The position numbers and the translations under genes were made by a program. From Vitreoscilla sp. (GTDB taxonomy: Bacteria > Pseudomonadota > Gammaproteobacteria > Burkholderiales > Burkholderiaceae_C): a stretch of DNA of 64,000 nucleotides. A model generated the notes under the pieces. The model ran no database searches and was not told where the DNA came from. It was given only the letters and a program-made list of their open reading frames with translations. Below, in pieces: positions 24,486-31,038 of the stretch (position 1 is its first letter; each line of letters starts with the position of its first letter). Where the stretch lies: positions 1 to 64,000 of the forward strand of contig JADMKA010000089.1 of the NCBI GenBank assembly GCA_018780145.1, written 5' to 3'.

Positions 24486-26015
24486 ATGGTGAAGCGGGGT
24501 CGAGACGACAAACAGACGCGAACCTACAAGTTCGGCGTTCTGCGCGTACTGTCAGGCGAAGAGGCGGCGCTCGCCGAGTTGGACAGCCAGCATGACCTGT
24601 GGGAATTGCTATGCGCCGAGGAGGCGCGCAGCCGCAAGCATTTCGACCGGTGGCTCGTAGAGCGGGACCCGGCACTTGGCGAGCTCGATGCCCGGATCAA
24701 AGAGGCGACCATCGCACTGGCTGCCCTAGGTCGGCATGACCCCGGTGAAGGCGCCCCCGACTGCAAGGAAACCGCGCGGGCCACGCTTGATCGAATCATC
24801 GGTGCCGCGGCCAGCGAGGCACAGACGCGCCGCCACGCCCTCATGGCCAGGGAACACGCGGTAGTAGCCCAAATGCGTTCGGACACCCGTAACCGGCTCT
24901 ACAACGCAGCCAAGGAAGTCGACCTTTGGTGGTGCCACCGCGAGGCAGTCCTGGCTTGGTTCGAAACAGCGCGCTGGAACGCCATACGAGCCGGCGTCCA
25001 CGTGTGGCCGAAACGAGGCAACGGGGGAGGCACCCTAAAGGCGCGATTCACGGGCTCCGGCAAACGGATCACCGTGGGCGACCTCTTTGACGGCAAGACG
25101 TCCTCTTGCTCGCTTCGAGAGGCGCGCGCGGACGAGCTTGGCCCACGTATGCTCGGCACCAAAGGCGACGGCGGCCGTCGCGTCGCAGTAACGCTTCGCG
25201 CTTCCGGCTCGTTCATTGGCGGGCAGACGCAGGTCACCTTCCTGACCACGTTGCACCGCGATTTGCCAAGGGACCTGGTGGTCAAGGAAGCACTACTGAC
25301 CTGCCGCCCGCTGGCTGGTTCTAGGCCCTTGGCCACTTGGTCCTTCGGGCTCGTGGTGGAAGGTCAGACGCCCCAGAGAGTGCTCGAGCACGGGCACATC
25401 GTCGTTGATGTTCTCAGCACCGGACCATGCGCCCCGGTTGATGACAGCTTCGTTGTGGCGAATGCGACATGGGAGACCGAACGGTTTCGGGCGACGATCC
25501 CCGTGAAGTGGGCCGAGCGCCTGCAACGCGCGAACGCTGTTGAGGCCAAGCGCGACGCCCTGCAGGCACAGACATTGAGGTGGCTGCAGCAACGCGTAAG
25601 AGAGATTTCAGGCCCCGAACATGCCGCGTTCGCCAGTGCCATTGAGAACCTTTTGAGCGCCCCCCTGGGGCGCAGGGACCTGCAGCGCGCGTTCTCTGAC
25701 CCTGGCCTGCGTGCGGCGACAGAGAGTGCGATGGGATCCGCAAACACGGAGCAGCTCCTGAGAGAAATCGCGGAGATTGTTCGACTGACCGAGCAGGTGG
25801 CACACACGCGCGCTGGGTTCGCACGCAGCCGCCAGCATGAGTACAAGGTGTTTGCTGCAAGGGTGGTTGCAATCGCCCGATCGGTTGTGATTCGCTACGA
25901 CAAGGGCGATGCCGAGCAGTCAAACCGGTGGCTGGTGCCCATCGAAGTGGTGCGAAGTGTCCAGAGCGCCTGTCTTCGCGACGCCGTCCCCTGTGCAATC
26001 GAGAGCATGAACTAA
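24486..26015 (+). CDS. Cas12m/TnpB-lineage protein, RuvC apparently inactive and truncated
   Basis: A 509-residue protein. Features recalling Cas12m (type V-U1/V-M) effectors appear in the right order: an N-terminal strand TYKFGVLR (about residue 12), a helical REC-like region, DLWWCHREAVLAWFETAR (about 144), a GxG turn ARFTGSGKRITVG (about 185), and TLHRDLPRDLVVKEALLTC (about 255), typical of the WED part. The RuvC-I position reads HIVVDVLSTG and the RuvC-II position VVIRYDKGD, without the expected catalytic Asp and Glu pattern. The protein ends soon after, with no Cys zinc finger or RuvC-III. It is therefore probably a nuclease-dead, RNA-guided DNA binder. No CRISPR array or cas1/cas2 is nearby. 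Alignment was done from memory. Confidence 0.6.
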   Translation: MVKRGRDDKQTRTYKFGVLRVLSGEEAALAELDSQHDLWELLCAEEARSRKHFDRWLVERDPALGELDARIKEATIALAALGRHDPGEGAPDCKETARATLDRIIGAAASEAQTRRHALMAREHAVVAQMRSDTRNRLYNAAKEVDLWWCHREAVLAWFETARWNAIRAGVHVWPKRGNGGGTLKARFTGSGKRITVGDLFDGKTSSCSLREARADELGPRMLGTKGDGGRRVAVTLRASGSFIGGQTQVTFLTTLHRDLPRDLVVKEALLTCRPLAGSRPLATWSFGLVVEGQTPQRVLEHGHIVVDVLSTGPCAPVDDSFVVANATWETERFRATIPVKWAERLQRANAVEAKRDALQAQTLRWLQQRVREISGPEHAAFASAIENLLSAPLGRRDLQRAFSDPGLRAATESAMGSANTEQLLREIAEIVRLTEQVAHTRAGFARSRQHEYKVFAARVVAIARSVVIRYDKGDAEQSNRWLVPIEVVRSVQSACLRDAVPCAIESMN

Positions 26016-26044
26016 GGGGAAAGCGCTGCTATGCTCGCGCTGGC

Positions 26045-26100
26045 CTGTCCGGTGGCTTGCGAAAACCGGAACGTAAGATTGACTCCGTTCTCGGAGCAAC
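26045..26100 (+). ncRNA. Two hairpins downstream of the Cas12-like gene, candidate guide RNA
   Basis: Thirty bases after the stop codon lie a CCGGT...ACCGG stem (26049-26053 with 26065-26069) and a CTCCG-TTCT-CGGAG hairpin (26083-26096). Neither is followed by a T run. TnpB-type guide RNAs are encoded at this position; assignment is speculative. Confidence 0.25.
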
Positions 26101-26117
26101 CTTCAGGGGCTTTGAAC

Positions 26118-26525
26118 CTAGCCGTTGGCGGGGTGACCCAAAGCTTCCATGACCGCATCGAGCCACCCGGTTCGATGCACTGCTGTCGCCAGGGCTGGCA
26201 GGCACTGAAGTGGGTGCAGTTCCTCGCCTGCGCGCACCAAGACTGCATTGGTGGAAATGCTGGTCAGGTCGCTGATCACTGGTAAGCCAGTCGCGATCTC
26301 GGCCCAGCTCCAAGCCACGCCAACCCGGCGACCGGCGGCTTGACTCAGCCACAGTGTCGAGCCGTGACGCAGCCCGTTTTCAGGGGACGGCGTGTTGGCG
26401 ACCGTTGACAAGACGTGGTCGAAGTGGAGATCGGTGAACTCGACGTCAGTCAGGCGCGCATCGCCATAGCGAACCAGGCGCGCGAACGGCTCAAGAAGGG
26501 CCTCGGCCTGCCGCCCAGACATCAA
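26118..26525 (-). CDS. RsaM-like (DUF4902) quorum-sensing modulator
   Basis: A 135-residue protein related to the one at 28747-29223: both share a VAL/VAW-x-W-WAEI-x-G core (here VGVAWSWAEIATGLPV), then a Ser/Thr-Asn turn (STNAVLV) and a C-terminal helix with GWLDAVMEAL. I recognise this pattern as the RsaM/DUF4902 family, small proteins that repress or tune AHL quorum sensing in Pseudomonas and Burkholderia. It follows a LuxR gene on the same strand by 15 bases, probably co-transcribed. Confidence 0.65.
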   Translation of the reverse strand: MMSGRQAEALLEPFARLVRYGDARLTDVEFTDLHFDHVLSTVANTPSPENGLRHGSTLWLSQAAGRRVGVAWSWAEIATGLPVISDLTSISTNAVLVRAGEELHPLQCLPALATAVHRTGWLDAVMEALGHPANG

Positions 26526-26540
26526 AGCCCGCGCTCCGTT

Positions 26541-27263
26541 CTACAAAGGAATCCATCCCAGATGGAGAGCCCGCGCGGCGGCCTGGTGCTTGCCCGCACA
26601 CCCGAGTTTGGTAGCAGCGAGGTGACCGTACTTCGCAACCGAGGCCTCCGTCATATTCAAGAGCTTGCCAACTTCGTTCGCCGTTTTGCCGGCGAGGGTC
26701 CATTGGAGCACTTGAACCTCATCCTGTGTGAGCGGTGATTCATCAAGGGACGCGCCTTCACTGCGCACCCAGGCTGCCTCATGAAGGTGAATCGCGAACA
26801 GCTGCACTTGTGCGATGACTGGAGTCAGCGAAGCCGCGTCGCGGCGAATCGATCGGTCCACGTCGAAGCTGACGATGAAATTCCGCCCGTGCGGGAGTCG
26901 CAGCGCGAGGCAGACCCCTTGCTCCAGGCCGTATTCCGACATCGCGACGTACAGCTCTCCTTGACCTGCATGTTGGTACAGCGCGGCGTCCCAGACGCCG
27001 AGTAAGGAAGTACGTGTGACGTGCTTCAGGACCACATCGAGCGTTGGCCCAGGCCGCTCGTGGACGAGACTGGGTGCATGCTCCTCGAACACCTGGAGCT
27101 CGATGCCTTGGAAGGACGTCGATCCGGGCTGCTCCTCCACGGCAACCGCTGTGCCCCAGCGAAACCCGAACTCCTTGATGGCCAAGTTAAAGGTATCGGC
27201 GATCTCGCGCTCAGTTGTTGAACGCCCCAACGAGTCCAGTAGATTCAGAATGCTCAGGCTCAT
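26541..27263 (-). CDS. LuxR-family regulator 1, divergent ligand pocket
   Basis: The frame is open to 27440, but ATG 27263 gives the normal LuxR length (240 residues) and start (MSLSILNLLDSLG). Residues 1-165 form the autoinducer-binding domain: GVWDAALY and LEQGVCLALRLPHG are recognisable, but the usual Asp-Pro pair is replaced in PGPTLDVV, so ligand choice may be altered. The C-terminal HTH (LTQDEVQVLQWTLAGKTANEVGKLL) also departs from consensus (Asp-Glu-Val for Arg-Glu-x). No luxI exists in the window, so it is a LuxR solo. An RsaM-like gene follows. Confidence 0.85.
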   Translation of the reverse strand: MSLSILNLLDSLGRSTTEREIADTFNLAIKEFGFRWGTAVAVEEQPGSTSFQGIELQVFEEHAPSLVHERPGPTLDVVLKHVTRTSLLGVWDAALYQHAGQGELYVAMSEYGLEQGVCLALRLPHGRNFIVSFDVDRSIRRDAASLTPVIAQVQLFAIHLHEAAWVRSEGASLDESPLTQDEVQVLQWTLAGKTANEVGKLLNMTEASVAKYGHLAATKLGCAGKHQAAARALHLGWIPL

Positions 27264-27440
27264 CGCCTTCGAGGGCCCATCGTGAAGTCGTCGTTGATAC
27301 CCGACCCGTGGCGCAGCTGCTGCGGCCAGGAACTCACCCGCTAGTCGAACGGCTTCTGCCAGTGGCTTTCGACGCTCCTGGCCCCATGGCATATCGGTCT
27401 GCGGGTGAGTCGGAAGTGGGCGCATGCCGATCGGCGACAA

Positions 27441-27479
27441 AAAAGTGGGTGCTGGCAGCGATGAACGTCGCCAGCACCC
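27441..27479 (-). terminator. Rho-independent terminator (leftward)
   Basis: A perfect 10-bp inverted repeat GGGTGCTGGC / GCCAGCACCC (27447-27456 and 27470-27479) with a 13-base loop. On the minus strand it is followed by a short T run (AAAAAA on the plus strand just left of it). It should end a short leftward transcript coming from about 27800. Confidence 0.75.
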
Positions 27480-27684
27480 GGTAAGTCAACCAACTTAGAC
27501 CCAAAGGCCGCATCACTTGGATGCCACCTAGCCAAGCCAGACGCTGGTTGTGGAGGGATTCTGAAACGCTTGTCCTGGGCAAATTGGGCCAGTCGACATG
27601 ACGCATCGACTGGCGCGGATGGCGTGGATGCTTCGCTACGGATTGATGAGGGGTGGTGCCGAGAAATCGTTACGACTGACGATG

Positions 27685-27744
27685 TCAGCCGCCTGCGTAC
27701 GGAAAACCGCAACGGGCCATCAAGTCGCAGAAAAATTCAAACAT
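27685..27744 (-). CDS. Nineteen-residue peptide ORF behind a lux-box-like site
   Basis: A 19-codon frame with AGGAG seven bases before ATG 27744 and stop at 27685. The peptide has aromatic residues, two Cys and ends FPYAGG. It is too short for certainty, but it has its own ribosome-binding site, a lux-box-like palindrome about 75 bases upstream and a strong terminator downstream, so the transcript looks real. It may be a leader peptide, a signal, or part of a regulatory RNA. Confidence 0.35.
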   Translation of the reverse strand: MFEFFCDLMARCGFPYAGG

Positions 27745-27817
27745 GGGGTGCTCCTGGTAGGTGCTGTAGGGTCTCTCGCGCTGAATGAGATTTCAGCAGA
27801 ACGAGGCTACTTGCGAA

Positions 27818-27835
27818 CCTACAAACCCTTGTAGG
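27818..27835. promoter_or_regulatory. lux-box-like palindrome
   Basis: CCTACAAACCCTTGTAGG: 7-bp perfect arms with a 4-bp centre, 18 bp in total, the size and dyad type of LuxR-family operators. It lies between luxR gene 2 and the 19-codon ORF. Confidence 0.55.
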
Positions 27836-27900
27836 GTCGGCACACCAAGATGCGATAGTTACAACCAGCAACCCTTCGAGGGTGGGGCAATGAGCGTGCC

Positions 27901-28617
27901 CTACTGCTTGATAAGTCCCAGCGAAATGGCCTTCAACACCGCGACTTGCTTCGAGGACGCATCGAGCTTCCTGAAGATGTTGCGCAGGTGAAAGTTGACT
28001 GTGTGCTCACTCATGCCGAGCAGCTGCCCAGTCGCCCACGCCGACTTGCCTTCCATCGATCGCAGAAGCACCTCACGTTCACGCGGGGTGAGAGTAGGCG
28101 CAGGTGTCTTCGGGGGCTCTGGAGTAAGGAGACGTTGCGCGGCGTCTTGGCAATGGACCGCAAGGAGCTGGAGATCTGCCAGCATGCGAGTGATCTTTTG
28201 CTCGCTGCGCGGAAGCGGGCGCTCCCGATCAAGGCCCAGAAGAAATTGCTTGTTTCCTGGCAGGCGAAGCGCCACTGAAATCCCAGTTCGATACCCATAG
28301 GGCGCGGCGCGCTCCCACAGCTCCGGAGCCCCGGCCTGAACGTAGAACTTTTGGTCGTAGAGAAACGGCAGCCCGTGGGTCCGCAACTGGGTAAGGACCG
28401 GGTCCTTCTTCGAAATGTCCTTGTCAGCCGACAGCGAGGCAAAGTCCTCGGGTCTATTGCCCACATACAGGAAGTCTGTCTCACTACCTGGCCTTTCGAC
28501 CACAAGTACCGATGAGACCAGGCCGAAATCCATCGCGTGTGCGAAATCAATGAGTCGGCGGCGGAAGGTCGTTTTGTCCGCTGACTGACTTACGTCAAAA
28601 AAGTTCTGCAGCTGCAT
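27901..28617 (-). CDS. LuxR-family regulator 2
   Basis: A 238-residue AHL-type LuxR protein. The ligand domain (1-165) has FLYVGNRPEDF, the Asp-Pro pair in SKKDPVLTQLR, and GYRTGISVALRLPG, but the tryptophan usually following the Pro-x block is replaced (LPFLYDQ), hinting at a non-standard ligand. The C-terminal HTH is canonical: LTPREREVLLRSMEGKSAWA, then HTVNFHLRNIFRKLDASSK. It is divergent to the RsaM-like gene at 28747, with a weak dyad CCTACCAAGGTTGG at 28668-28681 in between that could be a second lux-box-like site. Confidence 0.92.
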   Translation of the reverse strand: MQLQNFFDVSQSADKTTFRRRLIDFAHAMDFGLVSSVLVVERPGSETDFLYVGNRPEDFASLSADKDISKKDPVLTQLRTHGLPFLYDQKFYVQAGAPELWERAAPYGYRTGISVALRLPGNKQFLLGLDRERPLPRSEQKITRMLADLQLLAVHCQDAAQRLLTPEPPKTPAPTLTPREREVLLRSMEGKSAWATGQLLGMSEHTVNFHLRNIFRKLDASSKQVAVLKAISLGLIKQ

Positions 28618-28746
28618 CTGACCCTCCGCGCGCCTCTGATCTGGTCCGGTGCGCGCTGACCCCTACACCTACCAAGGTTGGCGGGTTGAACCGGGACGGA
28701 ACGCAGCGGAAACTGCAGCGTACCGCAAACAACATGGGAGCATCCT

Positions 28747-29223
28747 ATGGGGCAACAAGCAATGACAACGATTGGAATGTGGCGGCCTGTGCAGAAGCAC
28801 TTGGCAGAATGGGCAGACGTGGCTTCACAATTTCGGCAACTTCAGGTGGTACAGCAACCACGCGAAGGCTTGAGCGTGGCCCGTCAAGGGCAAGTCATCT
28901 GGGGCTGCTCTGTCGGGGACTCGCCTGTCGCCCTCGGTTGGGACTGGGCCGAAATCCGCAGCGGCGTCGTTGTACTGGCCTGCCCGATGAACGTGTTCTC
29001 GAACGTCACCCTGTTGTCCGCAGACGGCACGAGTCTGGATCAGGGCAAATCGCTTCTCGAGCTGAACAACACAATTCATGAGCTTGACTGGCAACGTGCC
29101 GTCTGCTCTGAATTGTTCTGGCCGCGCGCACTTCCGGCGCGGTTTGCCGAACGGACAGCTAAGAGCGGCGTTGCGCGTCGTCGTGCCGGGTCGATCGATG
29201 CGGAGCATCGCCTGGCCGCCTGA
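28747..29223 (+). CDS. RsaM-like (DUF4902) protein 2
   Basis: A 158-residue paralogue of the protein at 26118-26525. The shared core is VALGWDWAEIRSGVVVLACP, then FSNVTLLSADG and a C-terminal LLELNNTIHELDWQ. RsaM-type proteins damp AHL signalling, usually next to a luxR gene, as here (divergent from luxR 2). GGGAG precedes the ATG. An in-frame ATG five codons further is an alternative start. The C-terminal 30 residues are basic and variable. Confidence 0.65.
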   Translation: MGQQAMTTIGMWRPVQKHLAEWADVASQFRQLQVVQQPREGLSVARQGQVIWGCSVGDSPVALGWDWAEIRSGVVVLACPMNVFSNVTLLSADGTSLDQGKSLLELNNTIHELDWQRAVCSELFWPRALPARFAERTAKSGVARRRAGSIDAEHRLAA

Positions 29224-29229
29224 AGCAAT

Positions 29230-29448
29230 TCATGGCTTGAACACACGCGGGATTGCCCTCGTGGCAGGTTGGTGCGGTTGGTCGTCGCGACGCCACACCC
29301 AAAGCGCTACAGGGGCAGCATCGGTCCACAATCCGCGCCGTGAGGCCTTGGCCTCACGCTCAAACGCCTTGATGGCCGGGTCCGTCAGGTACTTGGCGCA
29401 GGGTGTCGCCATCCGTGATGGCGATGACGAAGCAAAGGAGAAGCACAC
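29230..29448 (-). pseudogene. C-terminal fragment of a thermonuclease-like (SNase) gene
   Basis: The frame contains AKYLTDPAIKAFEREAKASR and RGLWTDAAPVALWVWRR, the typical end of staphylococcal-nuclease-family proteins (Glu-Ala-Arg-rich helix, then GLW and a W-x-WR end). The N-terminal catalytic barrel is missing, so this is a truncated remnant. Confidence 0.6.
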
Positions 29449-29564
29449 TCATTGGCCGGAGTGTCGTCCATGCACCCATCCTGTGTTAGGAAACGGATAC
29501 TCAAATCGCCCACACACCGGGTGATTCTCCGCTAAGCTAATGCGTCGCCGATGAGGATGAAGCG

Positions 29565-30299
29565 ATGACGAGCACGATGTTGCGGGAAGAGTTTCAAACC
29601 GTCTTGGCGGCCACCTCTGTCGAGGATTTCCGGGGCCAGCTCGTCCGCTACGCACACCAAGCTGGATTCGAGTTCGTGGGAGGCATGCTCGTCATAGATC
29701 ACGATGGAGGTCGGTCCGACTTCATCAATGTTGACAACATGCCCGAAGCCTATCGAAATGGGGCGGGTTGCCTTGCGTCGAACTATCGACGTGATCCCTT
29801 GATGCAGCATTGCAAGCGCAGCTCCTTGCCGATCGTCTGGGATCAGTCCACCTATGTGCGCGATGGCGCCGCTGATTTGTGGGAAGACCAAGCCGCATAC
29901 GGCTACCGCTCGGGAATGGCGGTCACCCTCCATTTGCCTCTGGGCATCCACTTCATGATGGGGCTCGACTGCAACCGGCATGGCCAGATTTCGGACCCGG
30001 AGCTCCGGGCACGTGTGGCCGACCTGCAGTTGTATGCAACTCATGCCTGCGAGACCGCTCAGCGGCTTTTCGGTGTGCACAAGCCCGAACACGATCCCAT
30101 GTGCGCGCTGAGTACGCGCGAGGTTGAAGCACTGAAATGGACTATGGAAGGGAAGACGGCTTGGGAGGTTGGGATGCTCCTGAATGTCGCTGAGCGAACT
30201 GCGAACAAGCATCTTCAGAACGCCATGCAGAAGCTGGATGCACTGACCAAGCATCAAGCGGCACTGAAGGCCTTGCGATTGGGACTACTGAGCCTGTAG
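29565..30299 (+). CDS. LuxR-family regulator 3
   Basis: A 244-residue AHL-type LuxR protein with the best-conserved pocket of the three: YRRDPLMQHCKRSSLPIVWDQ carries the Asp-Pro pair and the Trp, and GYRSGMAVTLHLPLG follows. The HTH reads LSTREVEALKWTMEGKTAWE and RTANKHLQNAMQKLDALTK. A GAGGATGAAG purine-rich stretch precedes ATG 29565. No luxI is seen, so it answers an imported, external or non-AHL signal unless the synthase lies elsewhere in the host. Confidence 0.92.
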   Translation: MTSTMLREEFQTVLAATSVEDFRGQLVRYAHQAGFEFVGGMLVIDHDGGRSDFINVDNMPEAYRNGAGCLASNYRRDPLMQHCKRSSLPIVWDQSTYVRDGAADLWEDQAAYGYRSGMAVTLHLPLGIHFMMGLDCNRHGQISDPELRARVADLQLYATHACETAQRLFGVHKPEHDPMCALSTREVEALKWTMEGKTAWEVGMLLNVAERTANKHLQNAMQKLDALTKHQAALKALRLGLLSL

Positions 30300-30429
30300 G
30301 GCGTCTCTCCCAGTACCGCTGTGTCCGCATTTGCAGCGACACAATGTCTGCACGGCGAGGCATCGCGCAGGCCCAGCCATTGGATTGCGCCCACCGGTAA
30401 CGCGCTCAAGGCGCGGCCGCGTTCCGCCC

Positions 30430-30463
30430 CATAAGAAAAGCCCGCGACCATCGCTGGCGGCGG
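30430..30463 (-). terminator. Hairpin with T-rich tail (leftward)
   Basis: AGCCCGC ... GCGGGCT arms (about 30438-30463), with AAGAAA on the plus strand at the left side, i.e. TTTCTT after the hairpin in leftward transcripts. No clear minus-strand gene lies to the right, so the transcript it ends is unknown; it may also end the luxR 3 transcript. Confidence 0.4.
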
Positions 30464-30634
30464 GCTCGACTCCCGGACATCACGTCGCTCGTGGCGACCC
30501 GAAGACGGACTCTCTGCGCTGGGTGACGGGTTCCCGTGGACTGTCGTCCAACTCCGCCCAATGGTGCGGTCGGTTTTGCGCGTTGAAGTCGTCACTATAA
30601 CCGCGCCATATGGCAGCCACGTGTCAGGACACAC

Positions 30635-30914
30635 GTGCCCGCGAAACCATCCTGCCCTCGGCCCTCGCGGCCCACGGGCGTGCTGACCCCCAACCTGCTG
30701 CTCGAGGTCAACGATGACGCACCGGCTGCCTCCAAGGCGACCCTGCTGGTGGCCCACTGCCCGGGCGACACGGCCGCCCAGGCCGCCTGTGGTGCCGCCA
30801 AGGCCCGCCGATCAATAGCCTCGCCAACTCCGTCACCGCCGTGACCAAGCTGTCGATCGGACCGCTGGGCAGTTCCAAGCGGGCCAGCCCTCCGCAGTTC
30901 CCGGATCCGCTGCT
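30635..30914 (+). pseudogene. Gene remnant interrupted by the transposon (5' side)
   Basis: Two partly overlapping frames look coding but are shifted against each other: one reads GVLTPNLLLEVNDDAP, the other NSLANSVTAVTKLSIGPLG and continues to PPQFPDPLL at the insertion point. Removing the transposon joins this frame to 40366-40418 and gives an end AVSDHCPLVADMEL-stop, which resembles the C-terminus of endonuclease/exonuclease/phosphatase family proteins (SDHxPLVAxx). The gene was already damaged upstream. Confidence 0.45.
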
Positions 30915-30952
30915 GGGGTGATCTCGGTTTCGGTGTAATTCGTAGCGGTAGC
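30915..30952 (+). repeat. Left terminal inverted repeat of the Tn3-family element
   Basis: 38 bp, two mismatches to the right end. Subterminal similarity continues inward around GGGTAAACCCGGCA. Directly preceded by the CTGCT duplication. Confidence 0.9.
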
Positions 30953-31038
30953 CCACCCGGGTAAACCCGGCACGGCGTTTCCGCTCGCCACCGTCATAGT
31001 TCCAGCCCCGCGCCGCTGCGTCTCGCCGGAGCCCTGAC

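Noticed and set aside
24371-26600. CRISPR array beside the Cas12-like gene
   Set aside because: No direct repeats with regular spacing were found on either side; only two unrelated hairpins downstream.
26100-30300. AHL synthase gene next to the luxR genes
   Set aside because: No frame with the LuxI pattern was found; the two small proteins fit RsaM/DUF4902 instead.
30254-30757. Minus-strand open frame of 167 codons
   Set aside because: It overlaps the end of luxR 3 and a terminator-like hairpin; composition is not protein-like.
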